Of a DNA stretch of 10,060 bases, positions 1-5,965 are shown piece by piece (the first letter of the stretch is position 1; the number at the start of each line of letters is the position of its first letter). Under the pieces are notes generated by a model. It was not told the origin of the DNA. It worked only from the letters and a program-made list of their open reading frames with translations, and ran no database searches. The DNA is from Candidatus Mcinerneyibacteriota bacterium (lineage in GTDB: Bacteria; AUK180; JAQVHJ01): NCBI GenBank assembly GCA_030630935.1, contig DAOVMD010000077.1, positions 1 through 10,060 of the forward strand. The letters run 5' to 3'. The position numbers and the translations under genes were made by a program.

Positions 1-23
1 AAAGGATATTTGAAATGTTCAGT

Positions 24-46
24 AGGGGCGACCGGCCGGGCGCCCT
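24..46. repeat. REP-like GC-rich hairpin
   Basis: A GC-rich inverted repeat stands out in AT-rich surroundings. GGGCG at 26-30 pairs with CGCCC at 41-45, with an inner CCGG/CCGG palindrome. It resembles the widespread GTAGGGGCGACC-type palindromic intergenic repeats, but the right arm is degenerate (CGCCCTGACC where a full palindrome would give CGCCCCTAC). From 51 to 205 I see nothing but AT-rich sequence. Confidence 0.55.
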
Positions 47-205
47 GACCATAAGAAATAAAACACCCATTCGATAAAATAATATGAAACAAAAGGATAA
101 AAAGAAAAAAAAATATTATTTAAATATAACGAAAATTAAACTCCAACACAAAGGTGACGATGAGATCAAAAAAGATTTCCTACGATGATTCAGGGAAATT
201 ATAAT

Positions 206-234
206 TTGACAAACATGGTGTCTGGTGGTATAAT
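206..234 (+). promoter_or_regulatory. Sigma-70 promoter of the 762-aa membrane protein
   Basis: TTGACA at 206-211, a 17-nt spacer, and TATAAT at 229-234 match the consensus perfectly. The expected start is near 241, giving a leader of about 15 nt. AAGAGG at 244-249 lies 6 nt before the ATG at 256. The 14 bases at 198-211 (ATTATAATTTGACA) recur exactly at the two pseudopilin-like gene promoters. Confidence 0.9.
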
Positions 235-255
235 ATTAATATAAAGAGGTTTTTT

Positions 256-2544
256 ATGAAGAAATCTATTCGTAAATTTTTTAGAATTATTATTTTCCTT
301 TCTATTTTAGTTTTTGTTTATTTGTTTTTCTGTCCTCGCGTTAGGGTTGTTAAAGAACACCTGAGGTCTTATCCTGGAACCTACATGTTTATCAGTACAG
401 AAATATTTTCCAAAATAAAAACCGAACTTGTTAGTGTAAAAGCAATTATTAAACATGATGGTAAAATTATTAAAAGTTATAAATTACGAAATTATAGTTG
501 GGATAACAAGGTCCCGGCTTTTAAATCCACAAATAATTATTCATATTTTGAATTTGTTGAAGACAGCATATATTCAGATTTAGTACTTAGAGATATAGAT
601 GAAGCTGATATTATTTTTATCTATTATTTTAAACCAATGCTTATTCGAAGGGTTAAGCGAAAGATTAGAGTTGTTGGTCCGGAATCGACTAAGACCGTTG
701 TACGGATAAAACACCTTTCAGTTGATGAGCCCTTAGCAGCAATACAGAAAATAAAACCATTATATAGTAAAGAGCTTTATTCCCCCTTGAAAAGGGTGCA
801 TTTAGATTCAATTTTTAGGCTTGAAAACCCTAAGGTTCAAGAAGATGAGCTGAGAATATTCCTGGATGAATATGGAAAGATTCAGGATGTTACTGAAATG
901 ATAAATGATAAGATTTCACAAAATCAAGTTCGTTGTTTCCAGTCTTTTGAAAAGATAGAAACAAGGATGAAGCAATTGAAAAAGGTTGTTTCGTTCCAGA
1001 AGAGATTTCTCCCTAATATGAAAACGGATTTACCATTATGTGAAATAGATTATTATTTTGCGAAGAAGGAATACAAAAAAGCATATAAATTATTAAAGGC
1101 TCAAGATCTAAATAAGATGAAAGAACTAAAAAAGGGGTATAATTATCATAATTATGCTTATCTCTGTTATATTAATGAGGATTATCAAGGTTGTGCTTTT
1201 TATTTAGCGATAGGATTTGAACTCTATGGACCAGATGAATTAGCGGCTGAGCTTAAGTCAAATCCGGATAATCTCGACTTAATAAAATTCGGACTTTCAC
1301 GGATTAATTATCCTAAGGAATACATGATTGAATTAAACCTAATCGATGATATCAATCCGGAGAACCTGGGACAATTTAAAGAAGACTATAATATAAGAAA
1401 AAAGTTGAGTATGCCATTAACAAAATGTTTTGATAAAGATAAAGCAATCCTTGCTGCTCGCGAAGAAAGTAAAAACATATTTGTTGTGATTAGAAATCCT
1501 GAAAGTAGACTTCAAAAATCGTTTTACTCTGATGAAAAAGAAAACATTTTAAAGTTTAATTTAATTCCTTTAATAATACTTAATGATAATGTAGAGTTTT
1601 GGAATGAATATCATATTGAGAATAGCGCACGTTATTTAATTCTTAATAATAACGGCGAGGAGCTGGATCGGATAGGAAGTACCAGGCATCCATCTATTGG
1701 AGAACATTATGATGTAACCCTGAATAAAATTTTAAATAAGAAACATAATTACAAGGAGTTTTCTAAAAGATATCAACAAGGTGAGCGGACCTCGGAACTA
1801 TTTGAGGGGTTAATAGAGATTTTTCTCCGACGTGCTGATGTTAAAAATGCTGTTAAATTTTCCCAGGAAATGTTTCAAAGATATCCCGAACTTCCTGAAT
1901 CACAGATTTGTTTTGCGTTTACCCAAAGGTTTCTAATGTATAACGAGTGGAGAGACAGTCGGGATCCTCGTGTATTTGAAAAGAGAAAAATGATTTGGAA
2001 AATTTTTACATTAAACTATCATAAATTGAATAGAGATAGTTTCTTTTATAAAGAAGGAGCTTATCTTGCTTATCGGGCTTATGAATATTATGGAGATGCT
2101 GAGAATTTAAAAGCTATATTAAAAGAAGATATTGAATTTAATAAACCAAGATATTGTTATGTTTGGACAAACACCGGAGACATAGACTCATTATTAAAAC
2201 ACCAGGGTGAATTGGGGGATGGTTTTTATTATTGTCCCAGAAATTACTATATATGGTTAGAAAAAATAAAGGACAAGGATAATGCAAAGGACCTGGTAAT
2301 TGGGTTAGCAGATTTTCTGAACAATTGCCGAAATAAAAAATTATGGGATTGGGAAAATGAATATGCTCCCAAACCTGGAGATAAGGCTGGATTCATTGAT
2401 GAAATCTCAGGAAAAGAAGTTTGTTTAGGTGAAAAGGATGGGATTCTATGTTTTATTTTACCTAATTTAGAAAATTATCACCTTAAAGAATTAATCGTCC
2501 CCGTCAATAGTTTTCACGACATCACTTTAATACCGGATGAATAA
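256..2544 (+). CDS. Membrane-anchored protein with TPR-like helices and a thioredoxin-like domain lacking CxxC; function unknown
   Basis: A 762-aa protein I do not recognise as a named family. A basic N-terminus (KKSIRKFFR) and one hydrophobic helix at about 9-25 suggest a single anchor or uncleaved signal, with the rest outside the cytoplasm. Residues 55-150 look beta-rich. Residues 262-320 form TPR-like helical pairs (AKKEYKKAYKLL, then a Tyr-rich helix). Residues 394-494 follow the thioredoxin-like pattern: an AILAAREESKNIFVVI opening, then LIILNDNVEFW, then YLILNNNGEELDRIG, followed by a helix. The position where WCxxC would stand reads NPESRLQ, so a redox role is unlikely. Residues 500-545 are again TPR-like. 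The strong promoter and SD support the start. It is monocistronic; its promoter resembles those of the pseudopilin-like genes. The ORF is certain, the domain calls are by eye. Confidence 0.85.
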   Translation: MKKSIRKFFRIIIFLSILVFVYLFFCPRVRVVKEHLRSYPGTYMFISTEIFSKIKTELVSVKAIIKHDGKIIKSYKLRNYSWDNKVPAFKSTNNYSYFEFVEDSIYSDLVLRDIDEADIIFIYYFKPMLIRRVKRKIRVVGPESTKTVVRIKHLSVDEPLAAIQKIKPLYSKELYSPLKRVHLDSIFRLENPKVQEDELRIFLDEYGKIQDVTEMINDKISQNQVRCFQSFEKIETRMKQLKKVVSFQKRFLPNMKTDLPLCEIDYYFAKKEYKKAYKLLKAQDLNKMKELKKGYNYHNYAYLCYINEDYQGCAFYLAIGFELYGPDELAAELKSNPDNLDLIKFGLSRINYPKEYMIELNLIDDINPENLGQFKEDYNIRKKLSMPLTKCFDKDKAILAAREESKNIFVVIRNPESRLQKSFYSDEKENILKFNLIPLIILNDNVEFWNEYHIENSARYLILNNNGEELDRIGSTRHPSIGEHYDVTLNKILNKKHNYKEFSKRYQQGERTSELFEGLIEIFLRRADVKNAVKFSQEMFQRYPELPESQICFAFTQRFLMYNEWRDSRDPRVFEKRKMIWKIFTLNYHKLNRDSFFYKEGAYLAYRAYEYYGDAENLKAILKEDIEFNKPRYCYVWTNTGDIDSLLKHQGELGDGFYYCPRNYYIWLEKIKDKDNAKDLVIGLADFLNNCRNKKLWDWENEYAPKPGDKAGFIDEISGKEVCLGEKDGILCFILPNLENYHLKELIVPVNSFHDITLIPDE

Positions 2545-2730
2545 AAAAAGATAATTATATTTTAACAATTAACAAAAGTCCAAGAAGAACTTCCATTATT
2601 ATTAGAATCATAAATCCTTTATTTAGAAAGTTCTGTAAGAAATCAATTTATGCTTATGACCAATATCAGATTACTCTGAAGAATTGAAGGAAATCAATCT
2701 ATTCAAAAGATATTATTCCTATATTACAAA

Positions 2731-2776
2731 GCAATTTATTGCATATATATCTCGTAGGCCATGTCTTTAGACATGG
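2731..2776 (-). repeat. CCTACGA composite hairpin element, copy 1
   Basis: Read on the minus strand: a hairpin with stem CCATGTC/GACATGG and loop TAAA, then CCTACGA, an AT spacer, then a hairpin GCAA-TAAA-TTGC. The order hairpin, CCTACGA, AT spacer, xxAATAAATTxx hairpin is repeated at 3077-3133 on the plus strand, and in part at 9706-9736. The stems differ between copies while the loops and the CCTACGA core stay the same. Confidence 0.7.
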
Positions 2777-2798
2777 TTCAACCAATCCCCAAATATCA

Positions 2799-2848
2799 TA
2801 GGAATTTATTCCTAATATGGATGGCTCATGCAACTCTGTTGCTTGAGC
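2799..2848. repeat. Two adjacent short palindromes
   Basis: TAGGAA (2799-2804), loop TTTA, TTCCTA (2809-2814) is one hairpin. GCTCA-t-GCAAC (2824-2834), loop TCT, GTTGC-t-TGAGC (2838-2848) is a second, with one T/T mismatch. They sit in the gene-free stretch 2545-3163. The part from 2545 to 2730 shows no gene or clear structure. Confidence 0.6.
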
Positions 2849-2855
2849 AGAAAAC

Positions 2856-2951
2856 AGATATCAGAGAACTGAGAACAGAATAACAATCGACTATTCTTCA
2901 ATCCTCATAATCTTTTTCTATAAAACAACGGTTCTCTATTCTCTGATATCT
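2856..2951. repeat. 96-bp element with 23-bp imperfect terminal inverted repeats
   Basis: AGATATCAGAGAA at 2856-2868 is the exact reverse complement of 2939-2951. The match continues inward to 2878 and 2929, giving 23 bp with three mismatches. The 50-bp interior has no ORF. The layout is MITE-like or that of a small non-autonomous element; no target-site duplication is obvious. Confidence 0.5.
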
Positions 2952-2962
2952 ACTCTCTATAA

Positions 2963-2998
2963 GGTTAACAAAGTTAACCGTAATGGGACTGAAGTCCC
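2963..2998. repeat. Pair of short hairpins
   Basis: GGTTAAC (2963-2969), loop AAA, GTTAACC (2973-2979); then GGGAC (2985-2989), loop TGAA, GTCCC (2994-2998). These are further members of the scattered short palindromes in this intergenic region. Confidence 0.6.
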
Positions 2999-3020
2999 TA
3001 AGAGTTGTGTGTACATGATA

Positions 3021-3071
3021 CCCGGGTTTGATTGCCGCGTCGCATCGCTTCTCGCAATGACATTACCTGGG
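3021..3071. repeat. REP-like repeat (GATTGCCGCG...GCAATGAC type)
   Basis: ATTGC at 3031-3035 pairs with GCAAT at 3054-3058 around a GCGTCGCATCGCTTCTC core, the hallmark of a repeat seen in many unrelated bacterial genomes. An outer stem CCCGGGT (3021-3027)/ACCTGGG (3065-3071) has one G-T pair. A partly related, more degenerate copy in the opposite orientation lies at 9635-9699. Its translation on the minus strand gives the well-known artefact peptide containing ARSDATRQS. Confidence 0.75.
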
Positions 3072-3076
3072 CTGTG

Positions 3077-3133
3077 CAGGTTTACCCTACGTGGTAACCT
3101 GCCTACGAAATATAAAAGGAATAAATTCCTTTT
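3077..3133 (+). repeat. CCTACGA composite hairpin element, copy 2
   Basis: First hairpin: CAGGT-(T)-TACC at 3077-3086 with GGTAACCTG at 3093-3101 and loop CTACGT. It runs directly into CCTACGA (3102-3108), an AT spacer, then an 8-bp hairpin AAAAGGAA-TAAA-TTCCTTTT (3114-3133). This is the same architecture as 2731-2776 on the other strand. Confidence 0.7.
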
Positions 3134-3170
3134 GTTTTGGAGAGAGAAAAAATGGAGAAACTTCAAGGAT

Positions 3171-3207
3171 ATTATAATTTGACATTTTAAAATTAATGTA
3201 GTATAAT
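3171..3207 (+). promoter_or_regulatory. Sigma-70 promoter of pseudopilin-like gene A
   Basis: TTGACA at 3179-3184, 17-nt spacer, TATAAT at 3202-3207: a perfect match. ATTATAATTTGACA (3171-3184) is identical to 198-211 and 5139-5152. The SD AGGGG at 3221-3225 lies 5 nt before the ATG at 3231. Confidence 0.9.
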
Positions 3208-3230
3208 ATAATAGTAAACCAGGGGAAATT

Positions 3231-3977
3231 ATGAACGAAATAATGGAAGAGGAAAAGACAACAACAAAGAAGAAAATCAATTGGAAAAGATTTTGGTTTT
3301 GGTTAATATTTTTAATTGTTATTTCATTACTTTTAATTATTTATATCCCGAACAGGATTTATTCAAGAAGGAAGGCAGTCCTTTCAAGTTGTTCCGGTAA
3401 CTTGAGAAATCTTGGAATCATAATTACAAACTACTCGACTGACCATAAAGGACATTATCCACAGAACCTGGAAGTGTTAGTTGAGCAAAAATACATTCTT
3501 GAACTTCCGGTTTGTCCGGTTTCCGGGAAATCCTATTTATATTATTCTGATGGTTGGAATTCAACTGATTTTATAGTTTCATGCCCAAATCCGCAAGAGC
3601 ATGTCGGGTCACAAGGACCAAAGAGCGTTACTCGTTTACTATATTATGCAAGTGGTCGCGGAGTTTCTGGAGGATATACTCCAAGTTATGTTGATAGTTT
3701 CTATAATTTAGGAACTATTATTAAGATTTATTCAATGACTCATGGGGGGCATTACCCACAACATCTTAGAGTTTTAAAAGATATGAAATATATTGAAGAA
3801 ATCCCCACCTGTTCTAAAACAAAGAAGCCGCTTATTTATCAAATAAACGGTTGGGATGACGATGATTTCACTATCTGGTGTCCCAATCCTGAAAAGCATA
3901 ATTATTATGGATCTAAAAGTAAATTAAAATCATTATATTATCATAAAGGAGAAGGTATTATAGAGGTAGAAAAGTGA
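3231..3977 (+). CDS. Two-domain pseudopilin-like membrane protein (copy A)
   Basis: A 248-aa protein with a charged cytoplasmic tail (1-20) and one membrane helix (about 21-41). It then has two tandem copies of a domain of the type CxxNLRNLGxxxxxYSTDHKGHYPQNL...CP...F..CPNP, at about 51-145 and 150-245. The helix followed by PNRIYSRRKAxLSSC matches the N-terminal helix and linker of type IV pilin/PulG-like pseudopilins. However, the prepilin peptidase site (G/A-FTLIE) is absent and a 20-residue charged extension precedes the helix. Domain 1 has Cys54, Cys95 and Cys118. In domain 2 the first Cys is Tyr153, while Cys194 and Cys217 remain. It is a paralogue of the gene at 5200-5952. Role unknown; a fixed envelope protein derived from a pseudopilin is inferred. 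Confidence 0.85.
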   Translation: MNEIMEEEKTTTKKKINWKRFWFWLIFLIVISLLLIIYIPNRIYSRRKAVLSSCSGNLRNLGIIITNYSTDHKGHYPQNLEVLVEQKYILELPVCPVSGKSYLYYSDGWNSTDFIVSCPNPQEHVGSQGPKSVTRLLYYASGRGVSGGYTPSYVDSFYNLGTIIKIYSMTHGGHYPQHLRVLKDMKYIEEIPTCSKTKKPLIYQINGWDDDDFTIWCPNPEKHNYYGSKSKLKSLYYHKGEGIIEVEK

Positions 3978-4000
3978 AAAACAATTTAATTTTATCATGA
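3974..4000 (+). pseudogene. Vestigial start of the secreted-protein gene downstream of copy A
   Basis: A GTG at 3974 overlaps the stop of copy A (TGA 3975-3977) and opens an 8-codon reading frame, MKNNLILS, ending in TGA at 3998-4000. The intact gene after copy B begins MKKLILIT. Position and peptide match, so this is best read as the remnant of a second copy of that gene, cut off after a few codons. It is short, so chance similarity is possible, but its placement within the duplication supports the call. Confidence 0.5.
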
Positions 4001-4052
4001 TCAAGAAATAAATCAAAATATTTCCCTGACTTTGATTACACCTTAAATATCC

Positions 4053-4081
4053 TTGCTTTATTTTTGGATTTATGTTATAAT
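4053..4081 (+). promoter_or_regulatory. Extended -10 promoter of the nucleotidyltransferase/HEPN operon
   Basis: TTGCTT at 4053-4058, 17-nt spacer, TATAAT at 4076-4081, with a TGT extended -10 at 4073-4075. The weak -35 with a strong extended -10 is typical of autoregulated cassettes. The expected start is near 4088, just before the operator-like repeats. Confidence 0.75.
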
Positions 4082-4087
4082 TATATT

Positions 4088-4128
4088 GTTCTGTATTAAG
4101 AACGAATGTTTTATTAATAAAACGAATG
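4088..4128 (+). promoter_or_regulatory. Operator-like direct repeat and palindrome in the leader
   Basis: AACGAATG occurs at 4101-4108 and again at 4121-4128, exactly 20 bp apart (two helical turns). Between and overlapping them lies the perfect 16-bp palindrome GTTTTATTAATAAAAC (4108-4123). Just upstream is a small hairpin GTTCT/AGAAC (4088-4103). The location between -10 and start codon suits binding by the winged-helix protein encoded next. Binding is inferred. Confidence 0.5.
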
Positions 4129-4146
4129 GTTTGAAAGAGGTGAAAA

Positions 4147-4695
4147 GTGAGTTGGTTTGAATTGAACTTAAAGTGGAAGGTTTTGGGGTTTCTTGCAGGG
4201 AATCCGGGGCAATCTTTCTATGTATCACAGTTAGCAAAGGAGATTGAATCCGGGAAGGGAATGGTGAGTGTAGTTCTTCGAGAATTAGAGAAAGAAGGAG
4301 TTTTATCCCGGAAGTCCTATGGTAATTCCAAGTTTTATACCTTGAAGGATAATTACATGACCCGTGAATTAAAGAGATTTTATTTCATCACCAAAGTTTG
4401 GGATTTTGATTTACCTGGTTATTTCCTTCGTCAGGATGATTGCATTGAATTTATTGTTATATATGGCAGTCATTCTTCCGGAACCCAAACGGCAGATAGC
4501 GACCTTGATCTTTTAATTATTACCTCATCTCCCCGTGGTTTTAAAATAACAAAATTAGAGAAAGTCCTTAATAAGAAGGTTAATATTACGAAACAAAGCC
4601 TTGGTGATTGGCTTCGATTAAAAAGAAAGAAAGAGCCATTTTATCAGTCCACCAAAGTAAATCACCGGGTTATCTATGGAAGTGAATTACCATGA
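4147..4695 (+). CDS. Winged-helix/minimal nucleotidyltransferase protein, antitoxin-like partner of HEPN
   Basis: A 182-aa protein. Residues about 7-78 form a winged helix-turn-helix (SQLAKEIESGKGMVSVVLRE recognition region, then GVLSRKSYGNSKFYTL wing). Residues about 100-180 form a minimal nucleotidyltransferase domain with the full signature G107-S108-xxx-G112-x5-S118-D119-L-D121. The third acidic residue usual in active enzymes is not evident; VNITKQ (146-151) stands at that strand. The family transfers nucleotides, and MNT members are known to AMPylate HEPN toxins. The start is GTG with AAAGAGG upstream; an in-frame TGA at 4132 rules out extension. Its stop overlaps the HEPN start by 4 nt (ATGA), indicating translational coupling. 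It may also repress its own promoter through the repeats at 4101-4128. Confidence 0.85.
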   Translation: MSWFELNLKWKVLGFLAGNPGQSFYVSQLAKEIESGKGMVSVVLRELEKEGVLSRKSYGNSKFYTLKDNYMTRELKRFYFITKVWDFDLPGYFLRQDDCIEFIVIYGSHSSGTQTADSDLDLLIITSSPRGFKITKLEKVLNKKVNITKQSLGDWLRLKRKKEPFYQSTKVNHRVIYGSELP

Positions 4696-5114
4696 ATTTA
4701 AAAGATTGTCTTCGCGAAGGTTTGTTAAGAAAATTTACCTTTCCTGAAAATACATTCAGAAAAGAACTTGAAAACTCAAAACATCATCTTAATAATGCAA
4801 AGAAATGTCTGGACAATGATATGTTTGATCTTGCTATTGTCTCTATTTATACTTCAATGTTTCATGCTTCAAGGTCGATATTATACCGGGATAATTTTAA
4901 AGAGAGAAGTCACATCTGTTTAAAGATTTATCTAGATGAGAAATATCCATCTCTAAAAGAACATTTGATTATCTTTAATGCTTATAGAAAAAATCGTCAT
5001 AATATGCTTTATGGCTTGGATATATCTGCGAAGAAAGAAGATATTATTGAAGGGTTAAATGTATCCGAAGAATATTTAATTAAAGTTAAAAGTCTTTTGA
5101 GAGAAATTGTGTAA
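4692..5114 (+). CDS. HEPN domain protein, likely toxin-type partner
   Basis: A 140-aa all-helical protein. Residues about 23-137 match the HEPN pattern: a helix with ELENSKHHLNNAKKCL, then DLAIVSIYTSMFHASRSILYRDN, then KERSHICLKIYL, then the conserved YRKNRHNMLYG (98-108). HEPN proteins are commonly ribonucleases using an Rx4-6H motif. Here the motif region reads R99-K-N-R102-H103, an arginine-rich variant without the usual spacing, so nuclease activity is uncertain. It follows the nucleotidyltransferase gene with a 4-nt overlap and is probably expressed only with it. Together they form a MNT/HEPN pair of the toxin-antitoxin type. Confidence 0.85.
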   Translation: MNLKDCLREGLLRKFTFPENTFRKELENSKHHLNNAKKCLDNDMFDLAIVSIYTSMFHASRSILYRDNFKERSHICLKIYLDEKYPSLKEHLIIFNAYRKNRHNMLYGLDISAKKEDIIEGLNVSEEYLIKVKSLLREIV

Positions 5115-5138
5115 ATGTTTTACCATGTTCCCAAGGAT

Positions 5139-5175
5139 ATTATAATTTGACATTTTAAGGTTATTGTAGTATAAT
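5139..5175 (+). promoter_or_regulatory. Sigma-70 promoter of pseudopilin-like gene B
   Basis: TTGACA at 5147-5152, 17-nt spacer, TATAAT at 5170-5175. ATTATAATTTGACA at 5139-5152 is identical to the other two copies. The SD AAGGA at 5190-5194 lies 5 nt before the ATG at 5200. It probably also drives the gene at 5966. Confidence 0.9.
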
Positions 5176-5199
5176 ATATTAGTAAAAGTAAGGATAAAA

Positions 5200-5952
5200 A
5201 TGAATAATATCAGGGAAGAGGAAAAGACTCCACAGAAGAAGAAATTCAACTGGAAAAGATTTTGGTTTTGGTTAATATTTTTGATTGTTATTTCCTTGGT
5301 TATAATTATTGTTATTCAGAACATGATTTATGCAAGAAGGAAGGCTCTTCTTTCAAGTTGTTCCGGGAACTTAAGAAACCTTGGAATTATAATTACAAAT
5401 TACTCGACTGACCATAAAGGTCATTATCCCCAGAACCTGGAGGTGATAGAAACCCTCGGTTATATCGAGAAGCTTCCGGTTTGTCCGGTTTCCGGGAAAT
5501 CCTATTTATATTATTCTGATGGTTGGAATTCAACTGATTTTATAGCTTCATGCCCAAATCCGCAAGAGCATGTCGGATCACAAGGACCAAAGAGCGTTAC
5601 TTCTTCACTATACTATGCAAGTGGTCGTGGAGTTATAGCAGTAGCAAATCCTCCTCCAAGCTGTGGAGATAATTTGAGGGATTTAAAAAGAATTATTATT
5701 ATCTATTCAATAAATCACAAAGGTCACTATCCACAAAATCTTCAAGTTTTAAAAGACTTAGGTAACATTGAAAAACCTCCAGCCTGTCCCGAAACAAATA
5801 AATCATACATATATCAAATAAATGGTTGGGACGACGATGACTTTACTATCTGGTGTCCCAATCCTGAAAAGCATTCTCGTTATGAGTCTGGCAAAAAACT
5901 AAAATCATTATATTATCATAAAGGAGAAGGAATAATAAAGGAGAAGGAATAA
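5200..5952 (+). CDS. Two-domain pseudopilin-like membrane protein (copy B)
   Basis: A 250-aa paralogue of the gene at 3231-3977 with the same plan: charged tail 1-20, membrane helix about 21-41, and two tandem pseudopilin-type domains at about 51-145 and 151-245. All six cysteines are present: Cys54, Cys95, Cys118 and Cys155, Cys196, Cys219, three per domain. The extended domain-2 signature is DNLRDLKRIIIIYSINHKGH. As in copy A, the cleavage motif of true pilins is missing. Domain 1 is nearly identical to copy A over residues 91-134. The C-terminus ends KGEGIIKEKE, where copy A has KGEGIIEVEK; a 17-bp tandem duplication explains the change. The next gene starts 13 nt downstream. Function unknown. 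Confidence 0.85.
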   Translation: MNNIREEEKTPQKKKFNWKRFWFWLIFLIVISLVIIIVIQNMIYARRKALLSSCSGNLRNLGIIITNYSTDHKGHYPQNLEVIETLGYIEKLPVCPVSGKSYLYYSDGWNSTDFIASCPNPQEHVGSQGPKSVTSSLYYASGRGVIAVANPPPSCGDNLRDLKRIIIIYSINHKGHYPQNLQVLKDLGNIEKPPACPETNKSYIYQINGWDDDDFTIWCPNPEKHSRYESGKKLKSLYYHKGEGIIKEKE

Positions 5953-5953
5953 T
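5920..5953 (+). repeat. Perfect 17-bp tandem duplication at the 3' end of copy B
   Basis: AAAGGAGAAGGAATAAT at 5920-5936 is repeated without change at 5937-5953. Because 17 is not a multiple of three, the second unit is read in another frame and supplies a new TAA at 5950-5952. Removing one unit would restore KGEGIIKVEK followed by TGA at 5967-5969, matching the end of copy A. Confidence 0.95.
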
Positions 5954-5965
5954 AAAGGTGGAAAA

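Larger units (their letters stand above)
3164..4000 (+). repeat. Duplicated unit, copy A (promoter, pseudopilin-like gene, stub of next gene)
   Basis: This segment aligns with 5132-5990 from the shared CAAGGATATTATAATTTG start, through promoter and gene, into the first codons of the next gene. Within it, 3504-3632 and 5473-5601 (129 bp) differ at only two bases by hand alignment, whereas the second-domain region is much more diverged. Confidence 0.85.

Noticed and set aside
2731-3133. CRISPR array
   Set aside because: The repeats are short palindromes of differing sequence and irregular spacing, with no constant repeat unit or spacers and no cas gene.
2957-3280. 107-aa open frame on the minus strand
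   Set aside because: It runs through the repeat cluster and the promoter and start of copy A. Its ARSDATRQS peptide is the well-known mistranslation of a REP-like repeat, and there is no SD or family match.
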